DNA of 64,000 bases from WRAV01 sp050950205 (GTDB taxonomy: Bacteria; Bacillota; Clostridia; Oscillospirales; Ruminococcaceae), in contig JBMNHF010000011.1 in assembly GCA_050950205.1 (NCBI GenBank), positions 1 through 64,000 of the forward strand. The letters run 5' to 3'. The notes under the pieces are model-generated. The model had not been told where the DNA came from and ran no database searches. It saw only the letters and a program-made list of their open reading frames with translations. Position 1 is the stretch's first letter; each line of letters starts with the position of its first letter. A program made the translations under genes and the position numbers. Below are positions 8,216-15,956 of the stretch, one piece after another.

Positions 8216-8253
8216 ACGTTTCATGGCTCATGAGCGGAAAACAGGCCGCGTAA

Positions 8254-8301
8254 TGTCAGTGGCAGTGATAAAATGTAGAAAAGTGGCAGTTAAAAAATGC
8301 A
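8254..8301 (+). repeat. IS21 element A terminal repeats
   Basis: GTGGCAGTGATAAAATGTA (8259-8277) and GTGGCAGTTAAAAAATGCA (8283-8301) share 16 of 19 bases and are phased at 24 nt. They are likely transposase-binding sites behind the TGTCA terminus. Confidence 0.75.
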
Positions 8302-8374
8302 TGTTTATGGCTGTGAGGAATGATATATGATACACTCCTTCTGTCTTGCAAAAGCATACAGAAGGAGTGGCAAA

Positions 8375-8621
8375 ATGGAAGGAGAATCATGGATGGAAAT
8401 TCGAAACGACCGCCAAAAAGGGCTAAGCTATGCAGAGATAGCCCGAAAGTACCACATTGATCCGCGTACAGCCAAGAAATATGCAGAAAGCGATACGAGG
8501 CCAGTATACAGCTTGACTGATGCAAAACCGTCAAAACTGGATCCGTACAAGGAACAGATTATGATTTGGCTTGAGGAGGCCCCTTACAGTGCCATGCGGA
8601 TCTGGGAGAAAGTAAAGGAAC
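8375..8621 (+). pseudogene. istA: IstA of IS21 element A, 5' part
   Basis: The start ATG at 8375 follows GAAGGAG. The frame encodes MEGESWMEIRNDRQKGLSYA and a helix-turn-helix (EIARKYHIDPRTAKKYAES), and breaks at KVKE where element B is inserted. It is about 80% identical by eye to the N-terminus of element B's IstA. The reading frame continues exactly at 10843 when element B and one copy of its GGAAC target are removed. Confidence 0.88.
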
Positions 8622-8744
8622 TGTCAGCGCCAGTGATAAAATGCAAGAAAATGCCGGTCAAAAAATGTAGGTTTCCAACGGGGAGAAATGCAATATGGTA
8701 CACTCGAATCTGTCTGCCCTGGGGCGGGCGGAAAGGGTGTCAAA

Positions 8745-9965
8745 ATGGAAGGAGCAAACTGGATGGATATCCGAAGCGACCGGCAAAAAGGACTGAGCTA
8801 CACAGAGATCGCACGCAAGTACAACATTGACCCGAGGACGGCCAAGAAATATGCCCAGAGCGAGACGCGGCCGGTATACAGCCTGAGCGCGCCAAAGCCG
8901 TCGAAGCTGGACCCATACAAGGAGCAGATAACGGTATGGCTGGAGGAAGCGCCGTACTCGGCGGAGCGGATATTGGAGAAGATACGGGAACAGGGCTTCG
9001 AGGGCGGGCACAGTATCGTGCGGGAATATGTGCGGGGCAAGAAGGAGCAACTGGATGAGAAGGCAACGGTGCGGTTTGAGACAATGCCGGGACTGCAAGG
9101 GCAGATGGACTGGGCGTTTTTCGAGGATCACACCGTGCCGGAGGACGGGAAGCCGAAAAAACTGTACTGCTTCCTGTTCATTCTGGGATACTCGCGGACA
9201 CGGTACATAGAGTTTGTGACCGACATGAGTACGAACACTATGATCCGCTGCCATGCCAACGCGTTCAGGTATTTCGGCGGATATCCGGAGGAAATACTGT
9301 ACGACAACATGAAGCAGGTGGTCATCAAGCGGCTTTTGAAGCAGGAGGACAGCACCCTCAACCGGCAGTTTGAGGACTTCGCCGGGTTCTATGGGTTCAA
9401 GCCTGTGCTGTGCAGGCCATACCGGGGCCAGACAAAGGGCAAGGTAGAGCGCACGGTACAGTTCGTCCGGGATAATTTCATGGTGGGCATCAAGTACAAT
9501 TCACTCAATGACCTCAACGGCCAGGCTCTCGCCTGGTGCAACAAGGTCAATGGAAAAGTCCACGCCACAACAAACGAAATCCCCTTCGAGAGATTAAAAA
9601 GAGAGGGCCTCAACCCCCTTAAACGTGAATATATCATCGACAAAATCAATCTGCGCCGGGTACAAAAGGACTGCCTCATCTCGTACGGCGGTAATCAGTA
9701 TTCCGTGCCATCGGAATACGCCGGCAAAGATGTGGCAGTCGTAGCGCTCGACAACATGCTCGCCGCCTACCACGAAGGAAAGCAAATTGCCCTGCACCGA
9801 ATATCCTATCAGAAAAAAGACATGGTCGTCAATGCCCATCACTACCGCAGACTGACCGTTAAGCAGTCCTTCGACATAGAAAACACCCTGCTTGAGGGCG
9901 ACAACGTCATCGACTTTCCAATCAATCTGAGAGATTTGAGCCGGTATGACGAGGTGCTGCTATGA
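8745..9965 (+). CDS. istA: IS21-family transposase IstA
   Basis: This 406-residue protein is full length for IstA. It has an N-terminal helix-turn-helix (EIARKYNIDPRTAKKYAQS) and a DDE integrase core beginning QGQMDWAFFEDH. YGFKPVLCRPYRGQTKGKVE holds the second and third acidic region, and a C-terminal beta domain includes GGNQYSVPSEYAGKDV. The start MEGANWMDI is favoured by GAAAGGG upstream; an upstream in-frame ATG at 8688 would only add a poorly conserved extension. istA and istB overlap by four bases (ATGA), the usual translationally coupled arrangement. Together with the intact ends this suggests a functional element. Confidence 0.95.
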   Translation: MEGANWMDIRSDRQKGLSYTEIARKYNIDPRTAKKYAQSETRPVYSLSAPKPSKLDPYKEQITVWLEEAPYSAERILEKIREQGFEGGHSIVREYVRGKKEQLDEKATVRFETMPGLQGQMDWAFFEDHTVPEDGKPKKLYCFLFILGYSRTRYIEFVTDMSTNTMIRCHANAFRYFGGYPEEILYDNMKQVVIKRLLKQEDSTLNRQFEDFAGFYGFKPVLCRPYRGQTKGKVERTVQFVRDNFMVGIKYNSLNDLNGQALAWCNKVNGKVHATTNEIPFERLKREGLNPLKREYIIDKINLRRVQKDCLISYGGNQYSVPSEYAGKDVAVVALDNMLAAYHEGKQIALHRISYQKKDMVVNAHHYRRLTVKQSFDIENTLLEGDNVIDFPINLRDLSRYDEVLL

Positions 9966-10759
9966 CGGAACTGACGATGGAACGCCTCAGAGAAAACCTT
10001 GAAAGCCTTAAGATGAAAAACACGCTGGAGATACTGGATAATTATCTCGAGAGAGCAGTAAAGGACAGGCTCAACATTGTGGAGGTTCTCGACCACATCT
10101 TTACTGAAGAGGCGCTTAGCAAGCGCAGACGCGCCTATGAAAAGCAGATTCAAATGTCTGGCTTTCCCATCAAGAAGACACTGGAGGACTTCGACTTCAG
10201 CTTTCAGCCCTCCATTGATAAGCGTCAGATCGATGAACTGGCCACCATGCGTTTCCTTGAAAACGGAGAAAACATTGTATTCCTCGGCCCGCCCGGCGTG
10301 GGCAAGACTCATCTGGCTTCGGCGCTTGGCATGGTCGCCGCCAGGCATCGGTTTTCCACCTATTACATCAACTGCCATGCGCTGATTGAGCAGCTCAAAA
10401 AGGCTCATTTTGAGAACAGGCTGCCGGACAAGCTCAAAACTCTGGGCAAGTACAAGCTGCTCATCATTGATGAGATTGGATATCTGCCCATGGATATTCA
10501 GGGAGCAAATCTATTCTTTCAGCTCATCGCAAGGCGTTACGAGAGAGCCTCCACCGTCTTTACCTCCAACAAAACCTTCTCCCAATGGAACGAGGTCTTC
10601 GCCGACGTCACCATCGCTTCAGCTATCCTTGACCGTGTCCTGCATCACGCCACAGTCATCAACATCAAGGGCGAGAGCTACCGGCTCAAAGAACGCAAGG
10701 AATACATGAAGCAAAAACAGCATATTGCCAACACCCTTTTCGATCAGAGTCAGAACTAA
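9962..10759 (+). CDS. istB: IS21-family helper ATPase IstB
   Basis: This 265-residue AAA+ ATPase is a DnaA/DnaC-like transposition helper. Walker A is GPPGVGKTH near residue 107 and Walker B is LLIIDEIGYLPMD; a sensor region FTSNKTFSQWNEVF and SAILDRVLHHATVINIKGES follow. It remodels target DNA and activates IstA. It overlaps istA by four bases. Confidence 0.95.
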   Translation: MTELTMERLRENLESLKMKNTLEILDNYLERAVKDRLNIVEVLDHIFTEEALSKRRRAYEKQIQMSGFPIKKTLEDFDFSFQPSIDKRQIDELATMRFLENGENIVFLGPPGVGKTHLASALGMVAARHRFSTYYINCHALIEQLKKAHFENRLPDKLKTLGKYKLLIIDEIGYLPMDIQGANLFFQLIARRYERASTVFTSNKTFSQWNEVFADVTIASAILDRVLHHATVINIKGESYRLKERKEYMKQKQHIANTLFDQSQN

Positions 10760-10842
10760 TTTTTCGACATTCCCTCACCGATGGTTTCCTGCATTTTTTA
10801 ACTGGCGAATACCTGCAAAATCTATTCGGCGTTGACAGGAAC

Positions 10843-11831
10843 ACGGGTTTGATGGCAGCTATAGTGTGGTCAAGCAGTTTGTACGGGGAAAGAAGGAGCA
10901 GCTCAACGAGAAAGCAACTGTACGCTTTGAAACAATGCCGGGGCTGCAAGCACAGGTAGACTGGGCCTTTTTCGAAGATCATCTCGTACTGGAAAACGGG
11001 AATATGAAGAAACTGTACTGCTTTTTAATGGTGCTGGGATATTCGCGTATGCGATATATCGAGTTTGTAACCGATATGAGCACCAACACACTCATTCGCT
11101 GCCACCAGAATGCTTTCCGCTACTTTCATGGATACCCGGAGGAAATTCTGTATGACAACATGAAACAAGTGGTCATTAAGCGGTTATTGAAGCAAGAGGA
11201 CAGCACCCTAAACCGGCAATTTGAGGACTTTGCAGGATTCTATGGATTTAAGCCGGGGCTGTGTCGACCATACCGCGGTCAGACAAAAGGAAAAGTGGAG
11301 CGCACCGTTCGATTTGTTCGAGATAACTTCATGGTGGGAATCAAATACAATTCATTAGACGATCTCAACGGACAGGCTATTGCTTGGTGTAACAAGGTAA
11401 ACGGGAATATCCACGCAACTACCGGGGAAATTCCTTTTGAGAGACTGAAAAAAGAGGGGTTAAACCCTCTTTTACGTGAGTACATCATTGACAGAATCAA
11501 TCTTCGCCGGGTACAAAAAGACTGCCTCATCTCGTATGCCGGCAATCAGTATTCCATACCATCAGAATATGTCGGCAAGGATGTGGCAGTCGTTGCATTG
11601 GACAATATGCTTGCCGCCTACCATGAAGGAAAGCAAATCGCCCTGCATCGAATATCGTACCAGAAAAAAGATATGGCAGTCAATGCTCAACATTACAAAA
11701 GACTCACAATTAAACAGTCATTTGACATTGAAAACACTCTATTGGAAGGAGACAATGTCATTGATTTTCCCATCCAGCCACCTAACCTGGATGTCTATGA
11801 CGATGTAGCGGAGGTGGCCAGATATGAGTAA
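10843..11831 (+). pseudogene. istA: IstA of IS21 element A, 3' part
   Basis: The frame resumes after element B with HGFDGSYSVVKQFVRGKKEQ and continues through the catalytic core (QAQVDWAFFEDH, YGFKPGLCRPYRGQTKGKVE) to a natural stop. It is highly similar to element B's IstA over its whole length. An internal ATG at 10866 could in principle start a shorter product, but no ribosome site is evident. Confidence 0.88.
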
Positions 11832-11874
11832 AGCGTTTCCTCGATTCTGGAATGTCGATGGAGGAAACCTCTAA
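11824..11874 (+). pseudogene. Residual istB start of element A
   Basis: An ATG overlaps the istA stop by eight bases, as expected for istB, but only MSKAFPRFWNVDGGNL follows before TAA and none of it resembles IstB. GTTTCCTC and GAGGAAAC form an 8-bp inverted pair here. The junction marks where element A lost its istB half. Confidence 0.45.
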
Positions 11875-12104
11875 GTGCATGGATGTATCTGTATCGGATT
11901 TAGAAAGACTTTTGCAAAGCTAATTCCTGTATCAAAGGAGCACAGCAGAAGCAGAACAAACGGTAGTGTAAAGTCAGAAGCCAAGAGCAAAAAATACCAG
12001 ATGGGAGCGGTTTTTTGATCTGAAACAGCAAAAGAAAAAAGATAAGCATCGAGATCACTGAATGTGCTTATCGGAAGTCCCCTCTTATTTCTGCGATGGT
12101 GCAC
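11875..12104. other. Gene-free spacer after IS21 element A
   Basis: No convincing gene is seen on either strand. Short frames such as TFAKLIPVSKEHSRSRTN occur but have no ribosome site and no family I recognise. The stretch may contain remnants of the deleted IS side. Confidence 0.4.
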
Positions 12105-12107
12105 AGA

Positions 12108-12142
12108 GCAAAAACGCCAGTCTTGGGACTGGCGTCTTTCTT
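12108..12142 (-). terminator. Terminator of the MFS-phosphotransferase operon
   Basis: Minus strand: the 8-bp stem ACGCCAGT/ACTGGCGT with a 6-nt loop is followed by TTTTGC, 48 bp past the phosphotransferase stop. Confidence 0.8.
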
Positions 12143-12189
12143 TGTGGATGGAGTTTTGCTGTCTGTCGGTGGGACCGCCGCACCCGGCC

Positions 12190-13119
12190 TTAAAGAGTTG
12201 ACAGGTTTTTCACCGCTCGATAATATCGCATGGCGCCATATGCGTCATAGTCAAAGTCGGTGCTGTCCCCTCCCTCAGCGGCCCATATCCGAGCCCACAC
12301 GCTCCAAAGGAAGTCGGGTAAAACCTTATAAATCAAAAACCGCTGCCAATCCTCAGGGGTTACTTCTTTGTCAAAATAATATTGCAAAAACTGCTGCTCT
12401 TGCGAGGTATCCCAACCACATTCCAGAGATAGGGCGGCCAAATCCCACATAAGGTCGTTCATTCCGCCATATTCCCAGTCGATGAGATATAGGTTACCGT
12501 CTTGGCCTAATATATAATTTTCGGGTACTGGGTCGTTATGACAGGGTGCATAGGTTGCACCCATTGTTTGGGCTCGCTCAAAAAGCGCCAAAACCCTGTT
12601 GCGCGTCTGGGCATAGCCGGGGAAGAATTCCTCCGCTGTATAGCGGCGCAGTTGCTTTTCATACCGCTTTAGCTTTCCCAAATAGTCAAAGTCCACCGAG
12701 ACAGTCTCGCCACAAAAATGCAGACGGCGGAACAGCTCTGCCACCTGTTTGGCATATCTGCTCTCCCCCATCAAATCCGGGGTCATGGCAGCGCCGGGGA
12801 TAAATCTGCAGATCTTCATGCCGGTTTGCTGGTCAAAATAAATTAAATTGGTGCAGATACCCACCCGATCGGCCAGCTTGGCGCAAATGTACTCGGCTTT
12901 GCGCTCAATCATCTCCTCCGACCATTCCCCCGCCAGACGGACTGTATAGGATTGTTCGCAAGTATCCACTTTAAAGTTTCGGGCTCGGTTGGTGATGCCT
13001 CCCATGGGGGAAACGGCCCGTATATCCTCGGCGGTGATGCCTAGAATCGCACATATCGTATCCCGCTGCTGCAAAAAGTCTTGCAAGCTGTCCTCTATGA
13101 CGGCATTGGACTGCTGCAT
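12190..13119 (-). CDS. Choline-kinase/APH-like phosphotransferase
   Basis: This 309-residue soluble protein of the protein-kinase-like APH/choline kinase superfamily has the nucleotide-binding lobe in the first 120 residues (MGGITNRARNFKVD). The catalytic loop is CHNDPVPENYIL (a variant of HxDxxxxN) and the metal-binding motif is LIDWEYGGMNDLMWDLA, closest in feel to LicA-type choline/ethanolamine kinases. It would phosphorylate a small amino-alcohol or related hydroxyl compound in the cytoplasm; aminoglycoside kinase is the main alternative. It lies 103 bp downstream of an MFS transporter and probably shares its promoter, suggesting uptake followed by phosphorylation (inference). AAAGGAGG precedes the ATG. 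Confidence 0.85.
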   Translation of the reverse strand: MQQSNAVIEDSLQDFLQQRDTICAILGITAEDIRAVSPMGGITNRARNFKVDTCEQSYTVRLAGEWSEEMIERKAEYICAKLADRVGICTNLIYFDQQTGMKICRFIPGAAMTPDLMGESRYAKQVAELFRRLHFCGETVSVDFDYLGKLKRYEKQLRRYTAEEFFPGYAQTRNRVLALFERAQTMGATYAPCHNDPVPENYILGQDGNLYLIDWEYGGMNDLMWDLAALSLECGWDTSQEQQFLQYYFDKEVTPEDWQRFLIYKVLPDFLWSVWARIWAAEGGDSTDFDYDAYGAMRYYRAVKNLSTL

Positions 13120-13139
13120 AGGGGGTTGCCTCCTTTGTT

Positions 13140-13180
13140 AAGCAGATACCGCAGGAAAAATCCTCCGGCGGTATCTGCTT
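13140..13180. repeat. Long hairpin between MFS and phosphotransferase genes
   Basis: Exact 13-base arms AAGCAGATACCGC and GCGGTATCTGCTT flank a 15-nt loop. No T-run follows on the minus strand, so it may stabilise or partly terminate the MFS mRNA upstream of the kinase ribosome site. Confidence 0.6.
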
Positions 13181-13222
13181 AAGAAATTTCGATTGCTTAT
13201 CAGCCCAGATGATATTGCTGGG

Positions 13223-14509
13223 TTATTGAGCGGACTGAAGCGCAGCTTCTTTGATGGCCTTGTCATTCAGCTTGAGCAGCAGGATAGCAGAGGCAGCACC
13301 AATGGCGGCAAGGATAACCATCCATATAAAGCAGGTGCGGTAACCCGACAGGCCAACACCGTTATCCACAATATTGCCGCTGACGGTGTAAAGGAAGATT
13401 TCAGGGGCATAACCCACCAGCGAGATGACGCCGGAGGCAGTACCAGCCAGTTTTTTGGGAATCAGCACTTCGTCAATGGTGGAGAAGTACAGAGCCTTGA
13501 CACTGTACAGGCAAAGGCCATAGATGATGAAGTTGAGCACAATCAGCCAGACGGCGTTGCGGTTGGCAGGAATCAGCAGATAGAAGATTGAAAAGAGGAA
13601 CATGCCATAAAAACCGTATTTCATAAACTTAATGCGGCTGCCAATCTTATCGGCAAAGAACCCTGCGGCAACGGCGCCAAGCATCATCATCATATAGGTG
13701 CGCATGACGCTGAGGGTGGCCACAGTGGAGGAGCTAATCTCAAAGGCCGCGCTGAGGTATGGGGTGACATATCCGTGGAAGATGAGTGCCGAGTAGTTGG
13801 CAACCACCAGCACCCCGCACAGCCATACACGGGGGATTTTGGCAACCGCCACAAAATCGGCCCACTTCATGCCGGAAGAAGCTTTGGCCTCTTTGTCTTT
13901 GGCAGGAGCATCTGTCTTTTCGGGGTCAGCAATAAAGATTGCTGCCAAAATACCGGCAATGACCAACAGCACACTGTAATAGACGATGGTACCCTTCAGG
14001 CCGCCTACATCATCGGCAAAGCGGGAAAAGACCGCAACAGATCCAAAGGCAGCAAGGGTGCCAATCAGACCACGGCCACCTTCCAAGGTTCCAAACAGTC
14101 TGCCCTGCTCATCGGCGCTACCAAGGTTGTTAACCGATTTGACCATGGCAGCCCAGAAGATGAAAACGGTGGTGATAGCAAAGATCATATGGATCACTAC
14201 CAGGGAGAGATAGCTGGGGAGAGTGGCAAACCAAAAACCGGCAGCCGCTGTGCCTAAGCAGGCAATGGTGATAAGCTTTTTGGCTGAAAATTTGTCAGCT
14301 AAGATACCTCCCGGAAAGTAGCAGATAAAGTTGACGATACCATAGGCAGACATCAGCAGGCCCAACTGGGCGTTGGTGGAACCTGTTGCCTCTTGAAGGG
14401 GAGCGTAGTAAGTTTCCCGCAGATAGGGAAGCTTGGTGATGACGCCGCCAGCGATCGCCACCACAAACAGGGTAACCCACTTTTGAAGCTTTGGATTCTT
14501 GAATTTCAT
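13223..14509 (-). CDS. MFS transporter
   Basis: This 428-residue membrane protein has about 12 hydrophobic segments and the MFS loop 2-3 signature in PGGILADKFSAKKLI; the equivalent second-half loop is AAGFFADKIGSRIKFM. A hydrophilic central loop (DPEKTDAPAKDKEAKAS) separates the two six-helix halves. The family moves small solutes by uniport, symport or antiport. The substrate is unknown; the downstream choline-kinase-like gene hints at an amino-alcohol or organophosphate-type solute (inference). AAGGGAG precedes the ATG. Upstream lie a consensus promoter and a leader terminator, so expression is probably controlled by attenuation. Confidence 0.88.
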   Translation of the reverse strand: MKFKNPKLQKWVTLFVVAIAGGVITKLPYLRETYYAPLQEATGSTNAQLGLLMSAYGIVNFICYFPGGILADKFSAKKLITIACLGTAAAGFWFATLPSYLSLVVIHMIFAITTVFIFWAAMVKSVNNLGSADEQGRLFGTLEGGRGLIGTLAAFGSVAVFSRFADDVGGLKGTIVYYSVLLVIAGILAAIFIADPEKTDAPAKDKEAKASSGMKWADFVAVAKIPRVWLCGVLVVANYSALIFHGYVTPYLSAAFEISSSTVATLSVMRTYMMMMLGAVAAGFFADKIGSRIKFMKYGFYGMFLFSIFYLLIPANRNAVWLIVLNFIIYGLCLYSVKALYFSTIDEVLIPKKLAGTASGVISLVGYAPEIFLYTVSGNIVDNGVGLSGYRTCFIWMVILAAIGAASAILLLKLNDKAIKEAALQSAQ

Positions 14510-14557
14510 CTGAATTCTCCCTTCTCAAAATATGGTTGCGGTAGTGACGCCTGCCGA

Positions 14558-14605
14558 TAAAATAAAAAGCAGCATCCCAAGCATAACAAAGCTGGGAAGC
14601 TGCTT
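14558..14605 (-). promoter_or_regulatory. Attenuator-like terminator in the MFS leader
   Basis: Minus strand: GCAGCTTCCCAGC pairs with GCTTGGGATGCTGC and is followed by TTTTTATTTTA. It lies between the promoter (start near 14630) and the MFS ATG at 14509, so it would terminate the leader RNA unless an alternative structure forms. The leader is about 120 nt long and matches no riboswitch class I can name. Confidence 0.6.
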
Positions 14606-14636
14606 TCTCCAATTCACCGCAGACCTCACTATCCAT

Positions 14637-14665
14637 ATTTTACCACCTCATTCTGCAGATGTCAA
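14637..14665 (-). promoter_or_regulatory. Promoter of the MFS-phosphotransferase operon
   Basis: TTGACA (14660-14665) and TAAAAT (14637-14642) are separated by 17 bp on the minus strand. Confidence 0.75.
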
Positions 14666-14820
14666 TAGATTATTGATAATTTTTAAATAAAATGTGAATA
14701 AGATTTATGATTTCAGTCATCCTCTGAAATCCAGCTCTTATATCCCTAAAAACGATGAACAGAGTCTTTATCTGCGACGGGCTTTTTGAATTTTGACTTT
14801 GACGCAACGGGGCAATAACA

Positions 14821-14868
14821 AAGGCGCTGACTGCTTAGGCCAAGGTTCAGCCAAAAAGTCAGCGCCAA
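14821..14868 (-). terminator. Terminator of the MerR-type regulator gene
   Basis: The perfect 10-bp stem GGCGCTGACT/AGTCAGCGCC is followed by TTTGTTATTG on the minus strand, about 30 bp after the regulator stop. The remainder of the 14666-14896 spacer shows nothing else. Confidence 0.7.
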
Positions 14869-14896
14869 TAAGGCAACGTGACCCATCACCCAGTGT

Positions 14897-15646
14897 TTAG
14901 GTTTGGGACTGGTTTGCCGCATAGATGCGCATGGCTTCGGCAAGGAAAGCAGATAACCCTTCACCGAATTGATCGATATATTCGGTAAAGCGTGGATTGC
15001 TGATATACAACTGCCCTACTCCGGCAAAAGCTTCCAGAGTGTACTGATACCCAAAATTCCCATTAAAGTAGCGGTACATCCTATCCATTGCCTCTTGTGC
15101 CATGTCAGAGCCCGGAGATTGGGTGCGGATTTGGGCCAGCTGTACAAACAAATCCTCCAACCCTTTTGCAATGTCTTTTTGTTTTTCGGCGGGCATACCC
15201 TCCAGATAGGTTTTGCTTTGATCCACTGCTTCATCGCCCCAAAGGCGGCGAGCTTCCTCCTCATATGGGTTCTGGGACATATCAAACCCGCTAAATTTCT
15301 CCTTTTGTGTCATGGTTCTTGTTCCTTTCATCGACTGCATGGTCTTATCCAGCGTGTCCAACATGGTTTCAATGCGCTTTTTTTGGTGCAACAGATATTT
15401 TTTCTGCAGTGTAAGCGCCTGTTCCCGATCAAAGGACGGGCTGATGAGCAGTTTTTGTATTTTTGCAAGGGGAAATCCAAGCTCCTTAAAAAATAGTATT
15501 TGCTGCAGCTGATCCAAATCTTTTTCGCTGTATTGGCGGTAGCCGTTTTCCGGATTGCGATCTGGGCATAACAGTCCAATCTTATCGTAATGTTGAAGGG
15601 TGCGCACACTGACACCGGCAAGACTTGCTACTTCGTTTATTTTCAT
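14897..15646 (-). CDS. TipA-like MerR-family transcriptional regulator
   Basis: This 249-residue protein has an N-terminal MerR winged-helix domain (about 1-70; KINEVASLAGVSVRTLQHYD, GYRQYSEKDLDQLQ), a dimerisation coiled coil (about 75-110) and a TipAS-type ligand domain (about 125-245; YEEEARRLWGDEAVDQ, GFDMSQNPY). TipAS domains bind structurally diverse drugs and switch on multidrug efflux. Of two ATGs six bases apart, the second (15646) is chosen because AAGGAGG is 8 nt upstream of it and only 2 nt from the first. The promoter has a 19-bp spacer containing a palindrome, indicating MerR-style autoregulation. The adjacent MFS gene is a possible target (inference). Confidence 0.93.
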   Translation of the reverse strand: MKINEVASLAGVSVRTLQHYDKIGLLCPDRNPENGYRQYSEKDLDQLQQILFFKELGFPLAKIQKLLISPSFDREQALTLQKKYLLHQKKRIETMLDTLDKTMQSMKGTRTMTQKEKFSGFDMSQNPYEEEARRLWGDEAVDQSKTYLEGMPAEKQKDIAKGLEDLFVQLAQIRTQSPGSDMAQEAMDRMYRYFNGNFGYQYTLEAFAGVGQLYISNPRFTEYIDQFGEGLSAFLAEAMRIYAANQSQT

Positions 15647-15670
15647 GGACATTGCCTCCTTGCAAGACCT

Positions 15671-15701
15671 ATTATAAACTACGACGCAACGTCATAGTCA
15701 A
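15671..15701 (-). promoter_or_regulatory. MerR-type autoregulated promoter and operator
   Basis: TTGACT (15696-15701) and TATAAT (15671-15676) are separated by 19 bp on the minus strand. The spacer holds the palindrome CTATGACG-TTG-CGTCGTAG (15679-15697; one mismatch), which is exactly where MerR proteins bind and twist over-long promoters. Confidence 0.8.
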
Positions 15702-15827
15702 GAGCTTTTGAAAAGAAGTTTTTGCACTGCCCAGCGGGCTGAATCTCTGACCAAATGGAAAAACTCCTGAAACAATGGAATGCAGAAGTTTTTACTGAGA
15801 AATAGGCCGGTACCACCAGCACAAGGT

Positions 15828-15864
15828 CCGGAAAGGAAAGCGGTCAGCGCTCCTTCCTTTCCGG
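15828..15864. repeat. Isolated 11-bp palindrome
   Basis: The perfect arms CCGGAAAGGAA and TTCCTTTCCGG flank a 15-nt centre. There is no adjacent T-run. It lies in the 310-bp spacer between the MerR gene and the zinc-ribbon gene, which otherwise holds only the promoter above and the terminator below. Confidence 0.5.
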
Positions 15865-15893
15865 CTATGCCCTATCCTTCTTTGATCGAAGCT

Positions 15894-15932
15894 AAAAAAG
15901 CCAGACGAATGCCATCCTTCGCCCGGCTTTTG
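15894..15932 (-). terminator. Terminator of the yicC-to-zinc-ribbon operon
   Basis: The stem AAAAGCCGGGCGAA / TTCGTCTGGCTTTT on the minus strand ends in TTTTTTAGC, 25 bp past the zinc-ribbon stop. The arms are A/T symmetric, so it may act in both directions. Confidence 0.75.
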
Positions 15933-15956
15933 TATGTTTTTATCCGTTTATAGGGA

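Larger units (their letters stand above)
8622..10837 (+). mobile_element. IS21-family element B, complete, nested in element A
   Basis: This 2216-bp element carries intact istA and istB. The left end starts TGTCAGCGCCAG and the inverted right end starts TGTCAACGCCGA. Left internal repeats begin at 8627 and 8651, again phased at 24 nt, and a matching inner repeat (GCCAGTTAAAAAATGCA in inverse) lies near 10790-10808. The 5-bp target duplication GGAAC is at 8617-8621 and 10838-10842. Removing the element rebuilds an uninterrupted istA for element A, proving the order of insertion. Confidence 0.92.
8254..11874 (+). mobile_element. IS21-family element A, split by element B and truncated at its 3' side
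   Basis: The left terminus TGTCAGTGGCAG is at 8254. istA begins at 8375, is interrupted at 8621/8622 by IS21 element B, and resumes at 10843. After the istA stop at 11831 only 16 codons of an istB-like frame are open, and no right terminus is recognisable, so the istB side has been deleted or replaced. The element inserted next to an IS3-type remnant. Confidence 0.82.

Noticed and set aside
8658..9254. Minus-strand frames inside istA of element B
   Set aside because: They overlap the conserved transposase core and have no independent support.
12190..13119. Aminoglycoside resistance phosphotransferase
   Set aside because: The APH fold is shared, but the context with an MFS importer-like gene and the LicA-like motif pattern favour a metabolic kinase; resistance cannot be claimed.
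14295..14636. Leader peptide starting MDSEVCGELE upstream of the MFS gene
   Set aside because: Its ATG coincides with the predicted -10/start region and it lacks a ribosome site; the segment is better explained as an untranslated attenuator.
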